Positions 1 through 6,179 of a DNA stretch of 40,728 bases are shown here, piece after piece. Location of the stretch: the IMG/VR virus record IMGVR_UViG_3300044641_005075, positions 1 through 40,728 of that record; one strand, written 5' to 3'. Source of the DNA: a virus. A program made the translations under genes and the position numbers. The notes beneath the pieces were generated by a model. That model worked only from the letters and a program-made list of their open reading frames with translations, was not told where the DNA came from and made no database searches. Position 1 is the stretch's first letter. Each line of letters opens with the position of its first letter.

Positions 1-200
1 GCCGACTCGCGATTGCTGACCGCACTAGCGGCCCTGCGGACGCGGCTGCGGCCGAGCGCGAGCGGCTCCGCGTGATGCTAGTACGCCACCGAGACCAGAT
101 CAGGATTAACCATCACGTCACGCTAGCCGAGTTTCACACAGCCCGTAACGCACTGCAATTGGTGCTGGATGAGTGGTACCCGGCAACTTGTGATGCTTAA
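1..200 (+). CDS. Partial hypothetical phage protein, C-terminal end (paralog of 37514-37909)
   Basis: The reading frame is open from the left edge (first full codon at base 3) to TAA at 198-200, so only the C-terminal part is present. Bases 1-180 match 37701-37880 with 7 mismatches by eye, the first 109 bases being identical. The encoded stretch keeps the acidic/arginine-rich segment and the ending LVLDEWYP of the full copy, then diverges in its last few residues. No function is recognised. The gene is one of two anchors shared by both accessory regions; the divergence begins just where cassette-type sequence begins in the other copy. Confidence 0.75.
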   Translation, partial: RLAIADRTSGPADAAAAERERLRVMLVRHRDQIRINHHVTLAEFHTARNALQLVLDEWYPATCDA

Positions 201-213
201 CGAGAGAGCTAAC

Positions 214-432
214 GTGGAAAACGCTTCGTACATATCTGCATGGGATGCAACCATAGTAGTTAAGCCAGAAAAGGACGGCCCCACATTGCGCCCGCGAATT
301 TGGCTGTGCATCATGCGCAGCGGAGCCAGCGTTTACGTCACGCTGGAACCCGTCCAAGCCGCGCAGCTTGCGGATGCCTTGCGCGCCGCCGCAATTGTTA
401 ACACCGCCGAACCGGCGCAGGTGGCGGAATGA
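214..432 (+). CDS. Small hypothetical protein (72 aa)
   Basis: I chose GTG at 214 because GAGAG at 203-207 lies at ribosome-binding distance; ATG at 193 is an in-frame alternative that overlaps the preceding stop. The stop overlaps the next gene as ATGA (429-432), so the two are translationally coupled. The C-terminal half looks like a small alpha/beta protein (hydrophobic strands, then a helix containing AAQLADALRAAA). No family is recognised. It lies in the accessory region between the partial anchor gene and the first attC-like site. Confidence 0.55.
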   Translation: MENASYISAWDATIVVKPEKDGPTLRPRIWLCIMRSGASVYVTLEPVQAAQLADALRAAAIVNTAEPAQVAE

Positions 433-611
433 GCAAGCACACAGCCGACGCGATGAACACCGACGACACCACAAGCACCACGCCGCGAGCGGCCGGTGAA
501 TACCTGCGCAACCTGCGTGCCACCGGGCGCCGCATCAAGGGCGAATGCGTCGTGACCAATGAACAAGGCTACTACGGGCAAAACGTGCGTACCGTGGTGG
601 TAGGCGCCTAA
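429..611 (+). CDS. Small hypothetical protein ending in attC site A (60 aa)
   Basis: The start ATG overlaps the previous stop (ATGA). The TAA stop at 609-611 lies inside the R'' element of attC site A, the usual arrangement for the terminal gene of an integron cassette. The product is hydrophilic, with a Thr/Ser-rich N-terminus and a short beta-prone C-terminus ending VVVGA. No function is recognised. Because no attC precedes it, the upstream border of its cassette is not defined; it may have been the last gene of a two-gene cassette with 214-432. Confidence 0.55.
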   Translation: MSKHTADAMNTDDTTSTTPRAAGEYLRNLRATGRRIKGECVVTNEQGYYGQNVRTVVVGA

Positions 612-662
612 CGCCCGAGGTAAGCCGCGCCGCTAGGCGTCGGCTTGAGCGAAGTGTTAGGC
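606..662 (+). repeat. Integron attC-like recombination site A (57 bp)
   Basis: R'' is GCCTAAC (606-612) and R' is GTTAGGC (656-662), perfect inverse complements matching RYYYAAC and GTTRRRY. Inside, AAGCCG pairs with CGGCTT, and the L' arm carries one extra base opposite L'' (TAAGCCG against CGGCTTGA), the extrahelical base that sets attC strand choice. A central CGCC/GGCG pair closes the hairpin. Orientation is the one expected for plus-strand cassettes. Its sequence is nearly identical to site B. Confidence 0.85.
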
Positions 663-680
663 CCCAACGTGGAGAACGTG

Positions 681-1010
681 ATGACCAAATACCTTGTATG
701 GCGCCCGGAGTACGGGCAAGAGCCGGAAGACGGGACGGTGGTTGACGCCTACGACGCCAACGCTGCGGCTTGCAAGTGGGCCGAGCGATACGACGCAGAC
801 GGCGCGGATTATCTGATCGTGCGCGGAACTGACGCGACAGTGCGAGTGCGAGCAGTGAACAAGCCTTCCGATGCGTGGGAACTGATCGTGAGCGGCGAGA
901 GTGTGCCGAGCTACCGGGCGCGAGTGCGGATTGCGCTGTGCGAGAAGTGCGGCCTGCCGCCCGGCTGCCCTGACTGCCGCGCCGTGCACGATGTGCCTGA
1001 AGGCGCCTAA
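681..1010 (+). CDS. Cassette-encoded hypothetical protein with C-terminal Cys cluster (109 aa)
   Basis: ATG at 681 is preceded by GGAG at 670-673. The product begins MTKYLVWRPEYGQ, has a mixed alpha/beta body and ends in a CxxC-x5-CxxC cluster (CEKCGLPPGCPDC) that could bind zinc. The TAA stop at 1008-1010 sits inside the R'' of attC site B, so one gene, a short leader and one attC make a complete cassette unit of about 400 bp. Small proteins starting this way recur in proteobacterial cassette arrays and prophages in my memory, but none has a function I can name. Confidence 0.7.
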   Translation: MTKYLVWRPEYGQEPEDGTVVDAYDANAAACKWAERYDADGADYLIVRGTDATVRVRAVNKPSDAWELIVSGESVPSYRARVRIALCEKCGLPPGCPDCRAVHDVPEGA

Positions 1011-1061
1011 CGCCCGAGGTAAGCCGCGCCGCTAGGCGTCGGCTTGAGCGACGGGTTAGGC
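1005..1061 (+). repeat. Integron attC-like recombination site B (57 bp)
   Basis: R'' is GCCTAAC (1005-1011) and R' is GTTAGGC (1055-1061). The internal arms AAGCCG and CGGCTT pair, with the same single extra base in L' as site A; sites A and B differ only near R'. Recombination in integrons occurs after the G of R', so an excised cassette would span about 657 to 1055. Two nearly identical sites flanking one gene is a canonical cassette. Confidence 0.87.
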
Positions 1062-1080
1062 CCGTTTTAACTGGAGCGAG

Positions 1081-1833
1081 ATGATGATTCACTACCACGG
1101 ACTACCGATAACGCCAGCGACGGCCGCAGCCAAGGCGGTAGACGCTGGGCACGCCTTTGTGAGCTACGCGCACGCTGACCAACTGTGCGTGGCCGTGGAG
1201 GTGTGCCAGAGCTTCGCGGTGGACAACGGCGCCTTCTCGGCATGGAAAAAGGGCGAGCACGTGCAGAACTGGCGCGGCTATTACGAGTGGGCCGCTGCCT
1301 GCAAGTTGGTGCCCGCGTGCGACTTCGCCGTGGTGCCCGATGTGATAGACGGCGACGAGGCCGACAACGACGCGCTTTTGGCCGAGTGGCCGCTGCCGCG
1401 CTGGTTTGGCGCCCCGGTGTGGCACATGCACGAGAGCCTGGGACGGCTAGAGCGATTAGCCGCAGGATGGCCTCGCGTTTGTATTGGCAGCTCGGGCGAG
1501 TTCGCAACCATCGGCACTGCCGCATGGTGGGGCCAGATTGCCCGCGCGATGCGCGTGGTGTGTAACGACGAAGGCCAGCCGCTGGTGAAGCTGCACGGCC
1601 TGCGCATGCTGAACCCCGAGGTGTTTACGCGCCTGCCGTTCGCCAGCTCCGACAGCACCAACATTGGCCGAAACATCGGCATAGACCAGACCTGGCGCGG
1701 CAACTACATGCCGCCGAACAAAGATATGCGTGCTGCCGTGATGCGCAGCCGCATAGAGTCGCACAACGCGCCCGCCCGCTGGGGTTTTTCCGTTCCAGAG
1801 ACGTATTTGAATCCACAGGAAACTTTATTTTGA
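1081..1833 (+). CDS. TGT/DpdA-like TIM-barrel protein, putative 7-deazaguanine transglycosylase
   Basis: A 250-residue protein with SD GGAG at 1073-1076; the start may be 1081 or 1084 (ATGATG). Signature segments resemble tRNA-guanine transglycosylases: VDNGAFSAW (residues 47-55) corresponds to the TGT DSGGFQ loop, VVPDVID (84-90) carries an acidic residue after a strand, VCIGSSGEF (133-141) resembles the TGT GGLAVGE loop, and LHGLRML (171-177) and SSDSTN (189-194) end later strands. DpdA members of this superfamily insert 7-deazaguanine bases into phage DNA and block restriction. That activity is inferred; no preQ0 synthesis genes are in the window. It directly follows attC site B. Confidence 0.5.
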   Translation: MMIHYHGLPITPATAAAKAVDAGHAFVSYAHADQLCVAVEVCQSFAVDNGAFSAWKKGEHVQNWRGYYEWAAACKLVPACDFAVVPDVIDGDEADNDALLAEWPLPRWFGAPVWHMHESLGRLERLAAGWPRVCIGSSGEFATIGTAAWWGQIARAMRVVCNDEGQPLVKLHGLRMLNPEVFTRLPFASSDSTNIGRNIGIDQTWRGNYMPPNKDMRAAVMRSRIESHNAPARWGFSVPETYLNPQETLF

Positions 1834-2069
1834 ACGCTTATACGACAGAATTTTTCGCAAACTGTCCGAATAACGGTTTTCGGATCAAGTATCGATTGCG
1901 CATTGAGTCGTCAGAGGTTATTCCTGTCGAACAGATCATTGCTAAAGTGGAAGCAATTAGCGATTGTTATCACGAGGAAGTGGCCGACGAAATGCTGGCC
2001 GCTTTCGGTGGCGCGCAGACGTTGGTCGCAGAACACCACGGCGTCACGATTGAAACGACCCGTCCGTAA
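1830..2069 (+). CDS. Small hypothetical protein (79 aa), TTG start
   Basis: The frame begins with TTG at 1830, overlapping the upstream TGA stop; AGGAAA at 1817-1822 is a good ribosome-binding site at the right distance, which supports this rare start. The product has a beta-prone N-terminal half (FRIKYRLRIESSEV) and a helical acidic C-terminal half. Its base composition is visibly lower in GC than the phage structural genes, a hint of separate origin. No family is recognised; the coupling suggests co-expression with the TGT-like gene. Confidence 0.55.
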   Translation: MNAYTTEFFANCPNNGFRIKYRLRIESSEVIPVEQIIAKVEAISDCYHEEVADEMLAAFGGAQTLVAEHHGVTIETTRP

Positions 2070-2097
2070 CAAAGCGTTGTATTGATTTTCGATTGTC

Positions 2098-2364
2098 ATG
2101 ACCACATCGTCCCCCGCCCTCCCCCGCGTTTGGGTTATACGCATTTTCGCCCGCCTCGAGGATCGCTACGGCGCAGCCTGGGCAGACCGCTACGGCGCCT
2201 CGCACCGCGACGAAGACGGCGAGGAACACGCGCGCCGCGTGGCCGAAGCCGCGTGGGACATTGCGGCAACCGTTGGCAAGCCGCTGGAGCAGACTGAATG
2301 CACCTGCGCCGCTAAAGATATGCCATTCGGCCGGTGCTGCAAAGTAGACCTAGAGGCGCCGTGA
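2098..2364 (+). CDS. Chimeric protein: N-terminus of the P-like replication gene joined to an unrelated Cys-containing tail
   Basis: Residues 1-38 match the start of the replication protein at 38688 (about 10 mismatches in 114 bases), covering the motif FARLEDRYGAAWADRYGAS. From about base 2212 the sequence is unrelated and continues in frame with an acidic helix and a CTCAAKDMPFGRCCK cluster, ending at 2364. The lambda P-like core is therefore missing. This is either a remnant fused to foreign sequence by recombination or a small protein that borrowed a conserved N-terminus. Its stop overlaps the next gene's GTG. Confidence 0.6.
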   Translation: MTTSSPALPRVWVIRIFARLEDRYGAAWADRYGASHRDEDGEEHARRVAEAAWDIAATVGKPLEQTECTCAAKDMPFGRCCKVDLEAP

Positions 2365-2552
2365 GCGCCCCGGCACGCGGACGCGGCCGGCCTCCGGTGG
2401 CGCCAGGCGGGACGCGGGTGCACCGGGTCACGCTAGACGACGCAACGGTCACCACGCTGCGCTATGCCGGCGAAGGCAACCTGTCGGCCGGTATCAGGCG
2501 GGCCGCGGTGAGCGTGCGCCGGGCGGCTGCGCGGCGCAAGAAGCCAGGCTAA
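2361..2552 (+). CDS. Small basic protein, possible ribbon-helix-helix DNA-binding protein (63 aa)
   Basis: GTG at 2361 overlaps the preceding stop as GTGA. The basic N-terminus is followed by HRVTLDDATVTTLRYAGEGNLSAGIRRAA, a pattern of one strand and two helices typical of Arc/MetJ-like ribbon-helix-helix proteins, and a very basic end. It would bind DNA as a dimer if this is right. Its stop overlaps by a few bases the end of the convergent minus-strand late gene (2549-2734), so this is the border between accessory region and late operon. Confidence 0.5.
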   Translation: MSAPARGRGRPPVAPGGTRVHRVTLDDATVTTLRYAGEGNLSAGIRRAAVSVRRAAARRKKPG

Positions 2553-2734
2553 GCCACGGCGTCAGGAGGGAGGTCGGTGTACCAGTCGTAATCCTTGGGC
2601 ACCGGCCAGCCGTCAAGGATGGCCTGCTCAAGCGTGGCCGCAAGCGTTTCCTCGTTGATCCCGAACGGGAACGGCGGCGATACCTTGAACGTCCGCACGT
2701 AGGCGGAGATGGCGGTTTCCAGCCGTTGCGTCAT
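2549..2734 (-). CDS. Small protein coupled to the MuF-zincin gene, candidate immunity protein (61 aa)
   Basis: The start ATG at 2734 overlaps the stop of the MuF gene as ATGA. The product, beginning MTQRLETAISAYVRTF, is acidic, has a helix followed by FPFGINEETLAATLEQAILDGWPVPKDYDWY, and has no signal or membrane segment. No family is recognised. A small acidic gene translationally coupled behind a MuF protein with an effector-like C-terminus is the place expected for an immunity protein, but it could equally be an ordinary head accessory protein. Confidence 0.55.
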   Translation of the reverse strand: MTQRLETAISAYVRTFKVSPPFPFGINEETLAATLEQAILDGWPVPKDYDWYTDLPPDAVA

Positions 2735-4632
2735 AGCGTACCTATCAGGGTCTTGAACACAGCCGCCGAGCGCGGCACGAACCGTTGCGTCAGCTCCCAC
2801 CATAGCGGGTTCGGGTGCCCTGCCAGCGACGTGAGGTTCGCGAACGCCTCAGTGCCGTAACCATATCCGGGCCGTTTGGCGTAGTAACTAGCCGAGTGCC
2901 CGGCGTAGCCGGCTGCGAAGTCGCACGCGGTGTTCTTTGTGACGGCGCCGATCAGGTCGGAGAAAGTGAGCAGCGAGCCGTCTTTCCGCCACGCCTGCGA
3001 AACCACGTAGGACCAGCTCGCCAGGTCGAGCGCGTCGGTCGCTTCCTCGGCGCGGTCCTTCATCGTGGCCCAGCGCACGAACCCCTCGCCGTCGCCGATG
3101 CGAATGGCTTCGATGATGCGCCCGATCCGGTACGCGCCGGCCGAGCTGGTCAACGGGTCGCCGATAGTGCTTTTTGCGATCACCGGCGTCGACTGATTGA
3201 GCAGCCGGTACAGCTCGTCGAAGTCCACGCGCGCGGCCTTCGCCATGTCGCGCAGCAGCGCCTCGCGTTGGTCTTCCGGCGTGTCGTTCACGCGCTCGGC
3301 CACGCGGTCGTATACCTGATCGGATTCCGTCCGCTTGAGCATCATGCCGGTGCTATGCGGCGCCGTCGCCACCAGGCGCTGCGCGTCGTCCCGCATGGCG
3401 TCCTGAAACGGCTTTGACTGCGAAATGTACCGGTCCGATAGCCCAGCCGCTCGGGCAGCGCGCCAGTCCAGAATGTGCCCGAACTCATGCCGCCAGACGG
3501 CCTGCGCGTTCGCCGTGCCGCGCGCCTCGCCGTCCATGTCGATGAGCTGGCCGCCGCGCGCAAATGCGCCATTTTTCGACCGGGCGGCGGCGTTGACGAA
3601 CTTTTCCGCCTTCACCTTTTCGGCCAGCCAATCCGGCGTGCCGGTCCATGATTCGGTATGCCACCGCCCGGCCGACGTTTTCGGGTCGAAGTCCGGCACC
3701 GGCGCCTTGGTCACGGCCTTGCGGGCCGGCGGCGGCAGCACCTGCACTTTCTCGACCAGCACCCGCCGCAGGCCGGCGCCCACGTCCTGCCCCGGATTGC
3801 GGTCGAAGCCGGGATCGATGCCGTTAGGCACCTTGATCACCTGCCCGGTGCGCGGGTTCGTCCACTTGTACGCGCCGTCGTCGGGCGGCGCGGTCGGCCG
3901 GATGCCCAGCTCGCGCAGCTCGTCCTCGCTCACCTGGATCACGCCGCACCTGCAATTCCACCCATTCGGCGGGTAATGGGTACGCCACCACGGCGAATCC
4001 ACCGGCAGCGTCGTGCGATCCCAGCGCCGGTGCGCTTCGCGCGTGCGCAGATCGTCCACGGCGTCGTAAATGAGGTACGGCGCGATATCGGCCTGCGCCT
4101 CGATTTCCGTCCACGCCTGCGCGGCGTAGGCGGTCTGCATGTTGGTGCGGAAGATTGTCTCCAGGCGCCAGGCGCTGCCGAGCTGCGCTTGGACGGTGCG
4201 GCCGGTCAACGGATCCACCATCGAGCGGGTGCCCCACCACCCGGCCGACTCCAGCGTCGGCTGTATGGTCGCCTTCCATTCGCGGAACTGCTGCCCCTCG
4301 GCGAGCGCTGCCGTCAGCGAGTCGCGCACCTGCCCGAGCAGGTCCACGTCCATCATCTTGGCGACGGTGAACGCCTGGTCGTTGACCGCGCCGATCATGT
4401 CGGCATAGCTGAAGCTCGGGCGCAGCCCCTTGCCGCGGAAGTAGGCGAGCGCGCGCTCGGGTTCCACGTCGAAGGCGAGCCCGCCCACGTCGAGGAACTC
4501 GGCCACACCGGTGCGCTCGGCCATTTCCTCGGCGAACTCGGCCGCGTCGGCCTTCAGCCGCTCGATGGCGTCGGCAGCCTGCGCGAGCAGGCGCACCTCG
4601 GCCAGCGTGATGCGCAGCCCGAGCCCGCTCAC
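2731..4632 (-). CDS. MuF head morphogenesis protein with C-terminal HEFGH metallopeptidase-like domain
   Basis: GTG at 4632 overlaps the portal stop (GTGA), giving 633 residues; the open frame further upstream is a shadow of the portal gene. Residues about 130-240 hold the Mu gpF-like core (FRTNMQTAYAAQAW, DDLRTREAHRRWD, YPPNGWNCRCGV), which acts in head assembly and is often packaged in the virion. Residues about 320-633 are an added domain with HEFGH at 382-386, the HExxH zinc site, and TEAFA at 594-598 as possible third ligand E595. MuF proteins with variable C-terminal toxin domains are a known phage polymorphic-toxin class; an effector role here is inferred. Confidence 0.85.
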   Translation of the reverse strand: MSGLGLRITLAEVRLLAQAADAIERLKADAAEFAEEMAERTGVAEFLDVGGLAFDVEPERALAYFRGKGLRPSFSYADMIGAVNDQAFTVAKMMDVDLLGQVRDSLTAALAEGQQFREWKATIQPTLESAGWWGTRSMVDPLTGRTVQAQLGSAWRLETIFRTNMQTAYAAQAWTEIEAQADIAPYLIYDAVDDLRTREAHRRWDRTTLPVDSPWWRTHYPPNGWNCRCGVIQVSEDELRELGIRPTAPPDDGAYKWTNPRTGQVIKVPNGIDPGFDRNPGQDVGAGLRRVLVEKVQVLPPPARKAVTKAPVPDFDPKTSAGRWHTESWTGTPDWLAEKVKAEKFVNAAARSKNGAFARGGQLIDMDGEARGTANAQAVWRHEFGHILDWRAARAAGLSDRYISQSKPFQDAMRDDAQRLVATAPHSTGMMLKRTESDQVYDRVAERVNDTPEDQREALLRDMAKAARVDFDELYRLLNQSTPVIAKSTIGDPLTSSAGAYRIGRIIEAIRIGDGEGFVRWATMKDRAEEATDALDLASWSYVVSQAWRKDGSLLTFSDLIGAVTKNTACDFAAGYAGHSASYYAKRPGYGYGTEAFANLTSLAGHPNPLWWELTQRFVPRSAAVFKTLIGTL

Positions 4633-6167
4633 GCGCCTGGGCGCCGCCGTTGCGTGCGCAGGGCCGCCAGCATGCGCGAGGACGCGAGCGCCCGCGTGAG
4701 CTTGTCGAGCATGCCCTGCGGCGGCGCCTCGGCCAGCAGCTCGTCCAGCTTGCGCAGGAACGTCTGCGAGTCGTCGCTGAACTCGGCCGCGCGTAGCAGT
4801 TGCCTGACGCGCTCGCCCATTACGGTGCGGTACTGCTCGGCGAATAGTTGCGCCGCATCGACGATGGCCTGCTGATCGCCCCGCCGGGCCGCCCGGAGCG
4901 CGGCGAGCGCGACCGATTCGCCTTCCGCAAAGGCTGCCTCGCCCCCGCCGCCCGGCGCCTGCATGGCCGCGCCTATGACGGCCAGCGGGTCGGCGCGCTT
5001 CACCCAGCCTTCGCCGTACGTGTCGCGGATGTAGTCCTCGGTCGGGTCGTAGCCGAGCTTTGCGATGCGCTCGTCGCGCTCGGCCAGCGCTGTCAGGTCG
5101 GTTGGAGGCCTGGTATCGCGCCAGACGCGCGGCGGCGTTGCGCCGGGGAAGTTCCACTCCGTCCACCAGCGCACCGGGCCGGAGCTGAACGATCCACAGA
5201 GCAGATCGGAATCGGCCTGCATGATCGCCTCGGCCACCCGCTCGTGCACCTCGCCCTGCGATCGGCTGGATCCGTTGTCCATCGTCATCGTCTGGCCGAT
5301 GGTGATCTTGCTGATCGCCGCGTTCATGGCGTCGTGCAGCGACTCGTAATCGGCCGCGCCACCGCGCGCCGCTTCCAGCAGCTCGACCGCCACGTTATCG
5401 GGCACCACCACGCCGGCGTCGGTGGCGATCTGGCGCAGCATGGTGACGGCCTTTGACACCACGGCCGGGTCGGTGATCTGGCTGGCTGGAACCTTCGCCA
5501 GCGCGGTCGGCATCCCGAATTTCTCCAGGAACACCAGCCAGAACTTGATGTCGTTGCGTTTGAAAAAGACCGGCCAGTAGAGCGCGTGCGCGATGCCCAG
5601 GCCGTACGGTTCGTCGTGATGGTCGGCGCCCGAGCGCATCACCCAGAACTTGCGATCGGGCATGACGCGCCATCCCTGAGCCCACAGGAACAGCCGCTGC
5701 TCGCGGTCGAATCGGAACCGGGCGCGATCGCGCACCTTGATCGCGTCGAATGCCACGCGGGTGCCGTCGATCTTCCACAGCACCTCGGCCACGCCCCAGC
5801 CGTAGAACACCGAATAGAGCGCCTTGTCGGTGATGTCGTCCCAGCCGATCGCGGCCAGCTCGGCGCGCAGCGCGTCGGCGGCCTCGATCGATGCCGGGTC
5901 GTCTGCGCCTGGCTCGATCTTTGTTTCGCACCGCAGCAGCGATAGCCGCCGCTGCTGCCAGGCCGAGGCGACCTGATCGTCGCGCAGCAGCTCGCGGTAG
6001 ATGCGCAGGTTCTCGATCCCGCCCTTGGTCTTGAGGATGCTGTCCTCGGATTGCAGGATCGTCACGTATGGCGCCGCCTGGAGGCCGGTGCCTCGAAGCG
6101 GGTTCAACGGGTCGTCTGGTGGCGCCAGCTCGCCCAGCTCGGGCCGTTTCGGTGCACTTTCAGCCAT
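4629..6167 (-). CDS. Portal protein, DUF935 family (Mu gp29-like)
   Basis: A 512-residue protein with SD GAGG just before the ATG. It lies directly after the large terminase and before the MuF protein, the standard place for a portal. Characteristic segments include the N-terminal GLQAAPYVTIL, a helical stretch ending QQRRLSLLRCETKIEPG, the KFWVMRSGADHHDEPYGLG region and a GSFSSGPVRWWTEWNFPG segment, all typical of the DUF935 portal family. The portal forms the dodecameric DNA channel at the head vertex. The C-terminal 150 residues are helical and Ala-rich. Confidence 0.9.
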   Translation of the reverse strand: MAESAPKRPELGELAPPDDPLNPLRGTGLQAAPYVTILQSEDSILKTKGGIENLRIYRELLRDDQVASAWQQRRLSLLRCETKIEPGADDPASIEAADALRAELAAIGWDDITDKALYSVFYGWGVAEVLWKIDGTRVAFDAIKVRDRARFRFDREQRLFLWAQGWRVMPDRKFWVMRSGADHHDEPYGLGIAHALYWPVFFKRNDIKFWLVFLEKFGMPTALAKVPASQITDPAVVSKAVTMLRQIATDAGVVVPDNVAVELLEAARGGAADYESLHDAMNAAISKITIGQTMTMDNGSSRSQGEVHERVAEAIMQADSDLLCGSFSSGPVRWWTEWNFPGATPPRVWRDTRPPTDLTALAERDERIAKLGYDPTEDYIRDTYGEGWVKRADPLAVIGAAMQAPGGGGEAAFAEGESVALAALRAARRGDQQAIVDAAQLFAEQYRTVMGERVRQLLRAAEFSDDSQTFLRKLDELLAEAPPQGMLDKLTRALASSRMLAALRTQRRRPGA

Positions 6168-6179
6168 GCTTTTTTCCTC

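Noticed and set aside
1-180. Direct terminal repeat proving a circular or terminally redundant genome
   Set aside because: The 180-base repeat matches 37701-37880, not the right end, and has mismatches, so it does not prove closure by itself.
1070-1565. Long Arg-rich frames on both strands under the TGT-like gene
   Set aside because: They are typical GC-rich shadow frames with biased composition and no ribosome-binding site.
2731-5166. An 811-residue version of the MuF protein
   Set aside because: The first 178 residues are an Arg/Ala-rich shadow of the portal gene. GTG 4632 overlapping the portal stop is the coupled start.
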